From contig CAZQNO010000040.1 in the NCBI GenBank assembly GCA_964594775.1, forward strand, positions 1 through 25,037: DNA of 25,037 bases. Reading direction: 5' to 3'. A model generated the notes under the pieces. It saw only the letters and a program-made list of their open reading frames with translations. It was not told the origin of the DNA and did no database searches. The DNA comes from CAYFVU01 sp964594775. GTDB taxonomy: Bacteria; Spirochaetota; Spirochaetia; DSM-16054; Sediminispirochaetaceae. Position numbers and translations under genes: made by a program. Positions within the stretch are counted from its first letter, which is position 1. Each line of letters starts with the position of its first letter. This document shows positions 7,796 to 16,476 of the stretch, piece by piece.

Positions 7796-9093
7796 TGTGT
7801 ATGCTCCTTTTCTCTATGAAATAGCGGCCGTCCGGCGGAGACGGCTATGATGAAGAGGCAGATGCCGGACAGGGAGATCATCAGGGCGATTCCTCTCTCC
7901 ACTCCCGAGGAGAACAGAGGGGCAAGGATCGCCGAGAATCCCCCCTTTTTTGCCATCAAGGGACCGAAGAGATGTTCGGCTAAGAGCCCGGAAGTGAGGT
8001 AGGCGAGGATATAGCCGAGCTGCGAGAGAACCCCGATGATTCCCCAGGCCCGCCCCTGGGTGTCGTTCGGAATTCTGCTGCGGATGATCACATCCGCTCC
8101 CGTGTTGATAAAGGGAAGACAGCAGAAGAAGAGGAAGAAGAAGAGGCTTATCAGGAGAACTCCGCCGCCGATGCCCATCATAGTCATTGAGAGGCCGGCT
8201 GCGGCGCTTGCTATGATCAGCGCTCTTCCCGGCCCCCGCTTCAGGCCGAAGGCTCCGAGAATAAGGCTGCTGAGGAGCATCCCTGTAGCGGCAACGGATT
8301 GGGCGGTCCCCAGGGTCTTTGCGTCTGTGAGACCGAGCATCATCGGAGCGAAAAGGGTTTGGAGCATACCGACGAAGAAGGTGATCGCAGAGAGAAGCAG
8401 AACAACATGCAGAACCGGCTGTTCCGTTCCGACCGCCTCCCATCCCTCCTTGAGTTCCGTGAGGAGCCGCTGCGGCGTATTAAGCGGCTTCGACCGACGG
8501 GATTTTGAGCGCCCCATGATGCGCAGAACCGCCGCGACGGCGAAAAAGAAGGAGGCGATATCGATGAGGAGGATTGCCTCTAAGGAGCCGCCTGCAAGCA
8601 GGAAACCCGCCGCCAGCGGCGAGAGGAGGTGCTGGGCGGAGGAGGCGAGCTGTACGAGCCCCGCCGCCTTGGCAAATTGTTCTTCCGCCACCAGGTCTGT
8701 GAGCGAGGCCTTGTATGCGGGTGACTGCAGAGCGCTGAAGAGGGAGTTGCAGGCGACTCCCGCGTAGATTTTCCACAGCAGCAGGGTTCCGTCCATCAGG
8801 CTGAGCAGCAGGAAGAGGACCGCCAGAGCCGAACCGGCATCTCCGGCAATTATCATGAATCTTCGGTCCAAGCGGTCCGCCAGAACACCTCCGAGAGGAC
8901 GTAAAAGAATCGAAGGAAGGAAGAGGCAGAGGATGACGAAGGAAAAGCTCGCCGCCGAGCCGGTCCGCTGGAATACATACACCCCTAAGGCAAAGGCGGT
9001 CATTCCGCTTCCGAGGTTTGAGAGCAGTTGACCGGTCCAGATAATGAGAAAAGGACCCGGCAAACTCTTTGTCGTTACACAGGTATCGGTCAT
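7792..9093 (-). CDS. MFS exporter, DHA3/macrolide-efflux-like
   Basis: The frame is open further upstream, but the ATG at 9093 has AAGGAG 6 nt before it and the protein then begins MTDTCVTTKSL just before the first membrane segment. This gives 433 residues, normal for a 12-segment MFS carrier. The loop after segment 2 reads GGVLADRLDRRFMI, the MFS motif A. A basic central loop (GRSKSRRSKP) separates the two six-helix halves. The overall pattern resembles DHA3 drug or macrolide efflux proteins. It follows the barrel-like gene by 14 bp and overlaps the ABC permease start by 4 nt, so it is embedded in the exporter operon. Proton-driven export of a small amphiphile or drug is the likely role. The exact substrate is unknown. 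Confidence 0.85.
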   Translation of the reverse strand: MTDTCVTTKSLPGPFLIIWTGQLLSNLGSGMTAFALGVYVFQRTGSAASFSFVILCLFLPSILLRPLGGVLADRLDRRFMIIAGDAGSALAVLFLLLSLMDGTLLLWKIYAGVACNSLFSALQSPAYKASLTDLVAEEQFAKAAGLVQLASSAQHLLSPLAAGFLLAGGSLEAILLIDIASFFFAVAAVLRIMGRSKSRRSKPLNTPQRLLTELKEGWEAVGTEQPVLHVVLLLSAITFFVGMLQTLFAPMMLGLTDAKTLGTAQSVAATGMLLSSLILGAFGLKRGPGRALIIASAAAGLSMTMMGIGGGVLLISLFFFLFFCCLPFINTGADVIIRSRIPNDTQGRAWGIIGVLSQLGYILAYLTSGLLAEHLFGPLMAKKGGFSAILAPLFSSGVERGIALMISLSGICLFIIAVSAGRPLFHREKEHTQ

Positions 9094-9107
9094 CTCAAGC
9101 TCCTTGT

Positions 9108-10037
9108 TCAAAACTGATACAAGCCCTGCAGCGAGAGGAAGAGGCCTTCTCCCGAGTCCCTCGTATATTCCTCCCGGTACCGCTCCCGCGCGTCGAAGGC
9201 GTAACCGACCGAGAGTTTCAAAACGGCGAGATCGACGCATGCGAAAATGGCGTGATAGTGGACTTCCAGCCGCTCCTCCTCTTCTCCGAGGTCGAAGGAC
9301 AGCGCATCGTTCTTAAAGCCCACAGAAATGCCGGCGAAACCCAGTTGATACCGCAGGAAGGTTTCGAAGATGAGGTCCCGGGCATCCCGGAATTCATCCA
9401 TCCTGAAGTCCCCGACGAGACGCATTTTCCGCTCCGGCAGAAGTACGATGGTGAGATTCGGACCGGTTATGAAGTCGAAGGAGGATGAGAGAAGACTCGT
9501 ACGGAAGGAGGCGCGGAGAAAGGGCACCGGAATCAAGGGCCAGGGCTCGCCCTCGGCGTTTTCGATGCCGAAATCGGAGACGGCAAGGCCGCCGCCGAGA
9601 ACAAGGGATCCCCTTTGCCCCTCTATCAGGCTCCGGCCGTAGACTCCCGCCGCCTGAAAGGTTCGCAGCCCTCCGCAGGCCGGCTCGTCGGAACTGCTGC
9701 TGAAAAGCAGGAGCCAGTTCCCGCGCTCCGTTTTACCGTCGAAGAGAAAATCAACGGAGTGATAGGTCTCCGGATAGTCTAAGAGAAGCGAATCGTCAAA
9801 ATGATAGGCCGCATAGAAGGCCGCCGCCGTGAAATTTTTTCCCGCGCAGGCAAAGCCGAAGCCCGGAGAGCGGATTTCTTGCTCCCCAAGGATCAGTCCT
9901 TCATACATCGCCATTGGGATGTAGTTGAGCTTTTTAGCGGGACTGCCGCTTTCCGTCTCTCCATAGACTGTCGACAGCAGGAGCAGGAACAGCATTACCG
10001 TTGTGAGCACAGCGGCGCAGAAATTGCGTTTTTTCAT
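9108..10037 (-). CDS. Exported protein, probable outer-membrane beta-barrel
   Basis: With the ATG at 10037 (GGAGG 5 nt upstream) the protein has 309 residues. Residues 1-26 form a clear signal peptide (KKR, a long Leu-rich core, then TVYG before ETESG). The mature part has no membrane helices. It shows many alternating polar/hydrophobic strands with frequent Tyr and Phe, and it ends in Phe, features usual in outer-membrane barrels. I do not recognise a family. It is the first gene of the exporter operon, so it could form an outer-membrane exit or a surface partner of the two inner-membrane exporters. An alternative in-frame GTG at 10049 overlaps the Shine-Dalgarno site and is unlikely. Confidence 0.75.
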   Translation of the reverse strand: MKKRNFCAAVLTTVMLFLLLLSTVYGETESGSPAKKLNYIPMAMYEGLILGEQEIRSPGFGFACAGKNFTAAAFYAAYHFDDSLLLDYPETYHSVDFLFDGKTERGNWLLLFSSSSDEPACGGLRTFQAAGVYGRSLIEGQRGSLVLGGGLAVSDFGIENAEGEPWPLIPVPFLRASFRTSLLSSSFDFITGPNLTIVLLPERKMRLVGDFRMDEFRDARDLIFETFLRYQLGFAGISVGFKNDALSFDLGEEEERLEVHYHAIFACVDLAVLKLSVGYAFDARERYREEYTRDSGEGLFLSLQGLYQF

Positions 10038-10059
10038 AGTTTCCTCCACTGGATTTAGC

Positions 10060-10072
10060 GTTCACCGTGAAC
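10060..10072. promoter_or_regulatory. Perfect palindrome upstream of exporter operon
   Basis: GTTCACCGTGAAC is a perfect 13-bp palindrome about the central C. It lies 13 nt upstream of the GGAGG of the first operon gene and within the divergent region shared with the methyltransferase-like gene. It is a candidate operator. I see no convincing -35/-10 pair next to it. Confidence 0.4.
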
Positions 10073-10239
10073 CTATCCTCATTCGCCTGTGCTGCATATC
10101 GAACATTAATCGTGTTTTGTGAAAATAGCCCTACGTAGTTTGTACTAGGCGCAGTAAAGTGCGGCGGCCCGGTTTTTTGCAACAAATTCATACATTTATT
10201 CGATACTCCGGGGCGGCTGCATTGAGTAATATATTGACT

Positions 10240-10851
10240 ATGGATAACTATGGTTCATGGATCAGCGCGGCGGCATGGTTTCTGATGTTCGGCGCCTTCG
10301 TTCTTTTTATTCCTCTCTACCGGAAGGCGGATAGGAAACCTGCGGGGGTATTCCTCGCCTTCGTCTTTGCCTTCGCCGTGGAAATGTATGGAGCACCACT
10401 TTCGCTTTATCTGTGTATGTGGGTATTCGGGAGGGAGCTTCCCTTGGGAGTATTCTGGGGACACACCCTCTCCGGGCAGCTGGGAATGGCGGGACACTAT
10501 GTCTATCTTGCCCTGCTGCCCGTCGGAGGGGCGCTGATAGTGGCCGGCTGGGCGCGGATATACAGAGACTACTGGAGCAGGGATGACGGCGAGGGCCGCC
10601 TGGTGACCGAGGGTATCTATCGCTTTGTCAGGCATCCTCAGTACTGCGGCTTTCTTCTCATTTCCCTCGCTGTGCTTTTCGACTGGGCGACGATCCCCCT
10701 TTTGCTGCTCTGGCCGGTTTTGGCCTGCCTCTACTACCGTCTCGCCGTGCAGGAAGAACGAGAGCTCGAGGAGCGTTTCAAAGAGGCGTGGCATGCATAT
10801 GCGGCTAAAACGGGGATGTTTCTTCCCCGCATTTTCCCGCGGTCCCGATGA
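10240..10851 (+). CDS. ICMT/PEMT-like membrane methyltransferase
   Basis: A 203-residue protein with about five membrane segments. It contains the signature of the isoprenylcysteine carboxyl methyltransferase / phospholipid methyltransferase fold: GIYRFVRHPQYCG (RHPxYxG at residues 131-137) and the acidic EERELEERF segment followed by WHAYAAKTGMFLPRI at the C-terminus. These bind S-adenosylmethionine in known members. Bacterial homologues methylate various small or lipid substrates, and the substrate here is unknown. The ATG at 10240 is chosen because it precedes the first hydrophobic segment. There is no Shine-Dalgarno site, and the frame is also open to a GTG at 10159, so the start is uncertain. 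It converges with the LuxR-type gene (17 bp gap). Confidence 0.8.
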   Translation: MDNYGSWISAAAWFLMFGAFVLFIPLYRKADRKPAGVFLAFVFAFAVEMYGAPLSLYLCMWVFGRELPLGVFWGHTLSGQLGMAGHYVYLALLPVGGALIVAGWARIYRDYWSRDDGEGRLVTEGIYRFVRHPQYCGFLLISLAVLFDWATIPLLLLWPVLACLYYRLAVQEERELEERFKEAWHAYAAKTGMFLPRIFPRSR

Positions 10852-10868
10852 GAGTGCGGAACAGCTTC

Positions 10869-11783
10869 TCAGGACCTCAACTTGTTGATCAGTTCGACGC
10901 GGCTTCTCGCCTCTGCCTTCCGGTAGAGGTTGTAGATGTGGGTGCGGACGGTGGCGGGAGATATGTTGAGCTCTGCGGCGATCTCTTTGTTTGCCAATCC
11001 CCGGGCGATCAGCACGGCCATTTCCGCCTCCCTTGCCGAGAGCCCGAGGCTTTGTCTCCGCTCCTCCGGGACCGATTCGAGGACCGGGTTGCCCGCCTCT
11101 GTAGGTTTGAAGAGCCGTATCGCCGCACTCATCGAGACCATGTTCCAGGCGAGATAGAAGAGGTGGTCGAGGGAGACGTAGGAGAGCCAGGGAAGCCGCG
11201 CGCTCTGTATGCCGTATTCTATCACCCCGATAGGAGCGAAAATGAGGGCACAGAGACCGTAGGCACGGATGAGCGGGCGAATGGCCTGGGAGATTTCCTG
11301 CGAGAGGGGGCCTCGGGCGCGTACGCCGAAGGCGGCCATGGCGAGCCCGGACAGAATGTGTCCGCCCAGGACCCAGGCTTCCTGGTCCATCTGCCCGATA
11401 GCCATTACCCAGATATTGGCGATGCTCTTGACGATTACGAGGAAGGCGAGAATTTCCGCGGTTGAGGGATAGCCGCGCCTTTTCTCCGACAAAGGAGAGA
11501 AACGGCGAATAAGGACGATTACGATCCCCCACACCGCCGCATTAATTCCCATTACCACGATGAGGATAAGCAGAGCCATTGCGGGGTCGATGCCGCCGGG
11601 GAGACTCGCCAAATAGAAGTAGAGAACCTCGAGGCCCAATGCGACGAGAAACAGAACTTGAAAAACGAGCAGCGGCCGCAGGAGCCTGCTGCGCACCCGC
11701 ATGTCGAGCAGGAAAAGGGCGGTGCCGCCCATAAAGCCCGTCGAGAAGAAGAGAATATAGAAGATGAGGAAGAAATTTTCCAT
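10869..11783 (-). CDS. Membrane-bound LuxR-family transcription regulator
   Basis: 304 residues. The first 225 hold seven hydrophobic segments (near 3-23, 35-60, 68-95, 109-131, 136-154, 168-190 and 200-225). Residues 247-304 are a complete LuxR/GerE helix-turn-helix (GLSAREAEMAVLIARGLANK, then EIAAELNISPATVRTHIYNL). No receiver domain or autoinducer-binding domain is present, so the membrane part is the likely sensor. The protein would have to bind DNA while anchored in the membrane or after release. It follows the Fsr-like MFS gene by 34 bp but has its own consensus promoter and no Shine-Dalgarno site. It lies between two sets of exporter genes, which makes them its likeliest targets (inference). 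Confidence 0.88.
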   Translation of the reverse strand: MENFFLIFYILFFSTGFMGGTALFLLDMRVRSRLLRPLLVFQVLFLVALGLEVLYFYLASLPGGIDPAMALLILIVVMGINAAVWGIVIVLIRRFSPLSEKRRGYPSTAEILAFLVIVKSIANIWVMAIGQMDQEAWVLGGHILSGLAMAAFGVRARGPLSQEISQAIRPLIRAYGLCALIFAPIGVIEYGIQSARLPWLSYVSLDHLFYLAWNMVSMSAAIRLFKPTEAGNPVLESVPEERRQSLGLSAREAEMAVLIARGLANKEIAAELNISPATVRTHIYNLYRKAEARSRVELINKLRS

Positions 11784-11792
11784 CTACAGGGG

Positions 11793-11821
11793 ATGATAGG
11801 GAGCCCGCAGGCTGCTGTCAA
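11793..11821 (-). promoter_or_regulatory. Promoter of the LuxR-type regulator
   Basis: TTGACA (11821-11816), 17 bp, TATCAT (11798-11793): a perfect -35 and a 5-of-6 -10. The predicted start near 11786 leaves a leader of only about 3 nt before the ATG at 11783. The -35 overlaps the TGA stop of the MFS gene. Confidence 0.7.
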
Positions 11822-13035
11822 GAAAGAATACGGTTTTTCGAAACAAAGCGCGGAAGAAGTATCGCCGTGGGGATGGTGCCGAGGGCGAAAAAGAGGCTCA
11901 CAATGTAGGTTTTTTCCAGGCCGAACAGGTCACCCATGAGGCCGAGACTAAAAACCGCCGCCGAACCCACACCGAAGTTAATGGCCATGTAGACCCCGTT
12001 CATGAAGGTAGGCATGGAAGAGTCTGTGTCCTGCACCATGGCTAAAAGGACGGGGCCGGTGGAGAAGAGGAACAAGCCGGTCAGGGAAAGAAAGACGACA
12101 TGGTGAAACGCCAAAAAGAGCGCAAAGAAAGCGATCATCCCTATCGAGGCAATTACAAGGGTCTGCCCGCGGCCGAGACGGTCGGAGATCGTACCGGCCA
12201 AGAAGGTTCCGATAACGCCAAAAAACTGGAGGATGGAGAGGGAGGCTCCGGCGAGCCAGAGTCCTGCTCCGCGGCCGGTGAGGTAAAGAGGAAGGTAGAG
12301 GGTAAGGGCGCTTTTCATAAGCAGCTGGAAGAGGATATAGGCGCTCAAGGTGACGAAGAAGGGACCGTAGAGCCGCAGAACCCCGCGGCTGATTCTCCGG
12401 CTCTTCCCCTGCGACTTTCCGCGGCGGACATCGAGGTCCTTCAACTTATAATGGAGCACGAAAGAGGCGCCGATACCTATTGGAATAAGCCGGAATATGC
12501 CCTCGAGGCTCCAGAGCGAAACGGCGCTGATTAGCAGCAGAGGCCCGAGGGTTCTGGCGAGCTCTCCGCCGACCATATAGAAGCTCATTCCGGTGCCCAC
12601 CCGCTTTCCCGAAGCTTCGCGCACCAGGACGGGGGAGGGGACGTGAAAGAGGGCCGCAGAGAGACCGGCGATGAAGATGAGAATGAACAATATGGGAACC
12701 GAAGGGGCCGTGCCGACAAGGCTCATGCTCACGGCGGTGATCGCCGGAGTGATGATAACCAAGCGCTTTATACCTCGGCGCTCGGCTAAGAAGCCGAATA
12801 GCGGGTTAAAAAGGGTGGGCAGCCTTCTGGTGATATCGAGAAAGGCGCTCATTGAAAGCGACATGCCGAGTTTTGCGGTAAGCAGGGGCAGGAGGGGCGG
12901 GAGAAAGGCGGAAAAGGTATCGTGCAGGAGATGGGCCCCGGAGAGGGTAAGCACTTTCGCTGTGTCGAATGCCGCCTCCTCGGCACCGGCTTCCCGATCA
13001 CCCTGGGGGACGATTGTCTGTTCGTCGATATCCAC
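11818..13035 (-). CDS. MFS exporter, fosmidomycin-resistance (Fsr)-like
   Basis: A 12-segment MFS protein with 405 residues if started at the GTG at 13035, or 417 from a TTG at 13071. It shows MFS motif A twice (GFLAERRGIKRLVI and GTISDRLGRGQTLV) and the early LSGAHLLHDTFSAFLPPLLP segment, a pattern I associate with Fsr-like efflux proteins (a histidine and aspartate in helix 1). Probable role: proton-driven efflux of a drug or metabolite. No start has a Shine-Dalgarno site. GTG 13035 is preferred because a good -10 (TATTAT) lies 7 nt upstream and would leave the TTG outside the transcript. The LuxR-type regulator follows on the same strand. Confidence 0.85.
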   Translation of the reverse strand: MDIDEQTIVPQGDREAGAEEAAFDTAKVLTLSGAHLLHDTFSAFLPPLLPLLTAKLGMSLSMSAFLDITRRLPTLFNPLFGFLAERRGIKRLVIITPAITAVSMSLVGTAPSVPILFILIFIAGLSAALFHVPSPVLVREASGKRVGTGMSFYMVGGELARTLGPLLLISAVSLWSLEGIFRLIPIGIGASFVLHYKLKDLDVRRGKSQGKSRRISRGVLRLYGPFFVTLSAYILFQLLMKSALTLYLPLYLTGRGAGLWLAGASLSILQFFGVIGTFLAGTISDRLGRGQTLVIASIGMIAFFALFLAFHHVVFLSLTGLFLFSTGPVLLAMVQDTDSSMPTFMNGVYMAINFGVGSAAVFSLGLMGDLFGLEKTYIVSLFFALGTIPTAILLPRFVSKNRILS

Positions 13036-13042
13036 GAAGGCA

Positions 13043-13071
13043 ATAATAGCCCGGGACGGACTCTTGTACAA
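13043..13071 (-). promoter_or_regulatory. Promoter of the Fsr-like MFS gene
   Basis: TTGTAC (13071-13066), 17 bp, TATTAT (13048-13043) on the minus strand, 7 nt before the GTG at 13035. The -10 matches 5 of 6 and the -35 only its TTG. The -35 lies inside the CTTGTACAAG palindrome, so a repressor bound there would block RNA polymerase. Confidence 0.5.
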
Positions 13072-13080
13072 GCTGTACAG
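13063..13080. promoter_or_regulatory. Two abutting palindromes, candidate operator
   Basis: CTTGTACAAG (13063-13072) and CTGTACAG (13073-13080) are both perfect palindromes, directly adjacent, with a shared TGTACA core repeated every 9 bp. They lie between the divergent MFS gene (minus) and the exported-protein gene (plus), covering the -35 of the first and ending just before the -35 of the second. Confidence 0.5.
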
Positions 13081-13085
13081 CCTTT

Positions 13086-13114
13086 TTGAATCTATGGTAA
13101 ATCCGTGCTACACT
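13086..13114 (+). promoter_or_regulatory. Promoter of the exported glycan-binding-like gene
   Basis: TTGAAT (13086-13091), 17 bp, TACACT (13109-13114). Each matches 4 of 6. The predicted +1 is 13121, the A of the first ATG. Confidence 0.55.
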
Positions 13115-13120
13115 AAAGGT

Positions 13121-13855
13121 ATGATGAATATCAATAGTGTCTTAAAGGCTGCGGCAATTCTCTTGCTCACTTCGGTTTCTCTGCTTGCCGCCGAGCCGTA
13201 TGAAGTGATGCTCTACGAAGAGGAGACCGAATGGGCCTCCTCCGAACTGACGGAGACGATACGCGGAAAGAGCGTGACCTATTCCGTCCTCAATGCAATA
13301 GACCAAGATCCCTCTAGCTGCTGGGTCGAAGCGGCGGAGGGCAACGGCATTGGGGAATACATTGCATTCGAGGTGCAGGACCCTGTCGATTCGCTGCTCA
13401 TAACTAACGGCTTCGCCCGTTCTGCAAGTCTCTATGAAAAAAACGGCAGGGTGAAGACCTTTGCGGTAACACCTATCCTTGCAGTAACGGCCCCGGGGCT
13501 TGTAACGGAAACCGATGCACGGCTCTTCTTCGCCTATGAGGCCTCGCCGGCGAAAACGATCTCACTCGAAGACACGAGGGGAGAGCAGACAATCGGAATG
13601 CCCTGGTCTTATGATGCACAGGAGGACTTCATCCTCGAATCGATGGAGAGCTTCGCCGACGACTTTCCCCAGTTCTCAGAGATGATATCGAGAGAGTACG
13701 AAAAGACCTACGGAGACGACGAGTCCGGCTATTTTTACGATTTCATGCGGATGAACTATGTCTTGTACTGCCTGAAGCTGGAAATAGTCGAGGTCTATCC
13801 CGGTTCGAAATACCAGGACACCTGTCTTACCGATGTGCGGGTGAGGGCGTATTAG
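13121..13855 (+). CDS. Exported NADase-type glycan-binding-domain protein
   Basis: 244 residues with tandem ATGs (13121 and 13124). Residues 1-24 are a signal peptide (MMNINSVLKAAAILLL, ending in LAA before EPYE), so the protein goes to the periplasm or outer surface. The mature N-terminal part has the discoidin-like pattern of the NADase-type glycan-binding (NADase_transloc) domain: ASSEL, YSVLNAIDQDPSSCWVE, GNGIGEYIAFEV, LLITNGFARSASLYEKNGRV. The C-terminal block KYQDTCLTDVRV fits the same fold. Similar proteins are frequent in spirochaetes. Binding of a glycan is a family-based guess. The frame is open far upstream, but that part lies antisense to the MFS gene and is not coding. Confidence 0.75.
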   Translation: MMNINSVLKAAAILLLTSVSLLAAEPYEVMLYEEETEWASSELTETIRGKSVTYSVLNAIDQDPSSCWVEAAEGNGIGEYIAFEVQDPVDSLLITNGFARSASLYEKNGRVKTFAVTPILAVTAPGLVTETDARLFFAYEASPAKTISLEDTRGEQTIGMPWSYDAQEDFILESMESFADDFPQFSEMISREYEKTYGDDESGYFYDFMRMNYVLYCLKLEIVEVYPGSKYQDTCLTDVRVRAY

Positions 13856-13871
13856 AACCGCTTTAATTGCG

Positions 13872-13877
13872 TATAAT
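13872..13877 (+). promoter_or_regulatory. Perfect -10 element before flavin-reductase-like gene
   Basis: TATAAT at 13872-13877, 16 nt before the ATG at 13894, with no good -35 at 16-18 bp. The predicted start falls inside the AGAGGAG ribosome-binding site, so this promoter is uncertain. The gene may instead be read through from the exported-protein gene 38 bp upstream. Confidence 0.3.
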
Positions 13878-13893
13878 AAGTAGAGGAGAATGC

Positions 13894-14394
13894 ATGACTT
13901 TGGATTCTATTGCCGACCAGACCCCCCACACCTTGAAGCAGATGCAGAACGGGGGGCTCTTTCTCACGACGAAGGGGGAGAAGCTCAACACCATGGTCAT
14001 CGGCTGGGGCGGCATTAATGTGTACTTTCGGAGGCCGGTTTTTATTGTGCCCGTACGCCTCTCGCGCTTCACCCATCAGCTTATCGAAGGCTCGAGCTGC
14101 TTTACGGTGAGCGTTCCCCGGGAGGGAGAGTTGAAGAAGGCTCTTTCCTTCTGCGGCAGCAAGTCGGGCCGGGACTACGACAAGTTTACCGAGTGCGGTT
14201 TGACTGCGGTGCCCGGACGTAACTGTGACGTACCGGTAATAGGGGAGTGCGCCCTGCACTATGAGTGCGAAATTATTTACTCGCAGCACATGGATGAAGA
14301 AAAGCTCAAAGAAGAGGTGGACAGGGAAATTTATCCCAATTCCGTGTACCATACCTTCTATTTCGGGCAGATCCTGGACTGTTATTCTCTGTAA
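13894..14394 (+). CDS. Flavin reductase-like domain protein
   Basis: 166 residues of the flavin reductase-like (FMN-binding split-barrel, DIM6/NTAB) type. Typical features: GGLFLTTKGEKLNTMVIGWG near residues 20-39, PVFIVPVRLSRFTHQLIE near 58-75 and FTVSVP near 79-84, the usual strand-helix core around the FMN phosphate, and a C-terminal YHTFYFGQILDCY. Such proteins bind FMN and use NAD(P)H. Five cysteines, including the FCGSKSG and CGL pairs, are usual in anaerobe members. The ATG at 13894 is fixed by AGAGGAG 5 nt upstream. The frame is open to a TTG at 13867, which is not used. The reaction partner is unknown. Confidence 0.85.
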   Translation: MTLDSIADQTPHTLKQMQNGGLFLTTKGEKLNTMVIGWGGINVYFRRPVFIVPVRLSRFTHQLIEGSSCFTVSVPREGELKKALSFCGSKSGRDYDKFTECGLTAVPGRNCDVPVIGECALHYECEIIYSQHMDEEKLKEEVDREIYPNSVYHTFYFGQILDCYSL

Positions 14395-14460
14395 TAAAAT
14401 AGAATGCCTCTACCGGTTTGGAAAGCTCACCACTTGTCTTTGGTCCCGTTTTCATGCAAC

Positions 14461-14466
14461 TATCAC
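14461..14466 (+). promoter_or_regulatory. Possible typA -10 element
   Basis: TATCAC 6 nt before the GTG start at 14473. No good -35 is seen at 16-18 bp, so this is a weak call that rests on the same spacing found at other genes here. Confidence 0.25.
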
Positions 14467-14472
14467 TCTGCC

Positions 14473-16302
<1,830 letters not shown>

Positions 16303-16441
16303 CGCCGGCGGGAACGGTTATTTGTGCACCCGGGCCTATTTCGAAGCGTTCGCGGTCGACCCGCATCGCGGCCCGCCGGATGGGCTTCCCACTGGAAATC
16401 CTTCGCATATTTGAGAATTACTGGTGCCGGAAAATGGAGAA

Positions 16442-16470
16442 TTGCTTGGATCGGTAATATTTTCTATAAT
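16442..16470 (+). promoter_or_regulatory. Promoter of the aldo/keto reductase gene
   Basis: TTGCTT (16442-16447), 17 bp, TATAAT (16465-16470). The perfect -10 is exactly 6 nt before the ATG at 16477, so +1 falls on the start codon. There is no Shine-Dalgarno sequence. Confidence 0.65.
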
Positions 16471-16476
16471 AGCCGC

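Noticed and set aside
9094..9240. N-terminal extension of the DHA3-type MFS frame
   Set aside because: The extra residues are Arg-rich, lie inside the barrel-like gene in another frame and precede a good ribosome-binding site at the ATG at 9093.
10255..11532. 425-codon minus-strand frame
   Set aside because: It is antisense to the methyltransferase-like gene and out of frame with the LuxR regulator, both of which have clear motifs. The translation is rich in Arg, Pro and Gly without any domain.
16305..16379. 8-bp inverted repeat CCGGCGGG / CCCGCCGG between typA and the aldo/keto reductase gene
   Set aside because: The arms are 59 bp apart and GC-only with no T-run, so it is likely chance. 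No typA terminator could be supported.
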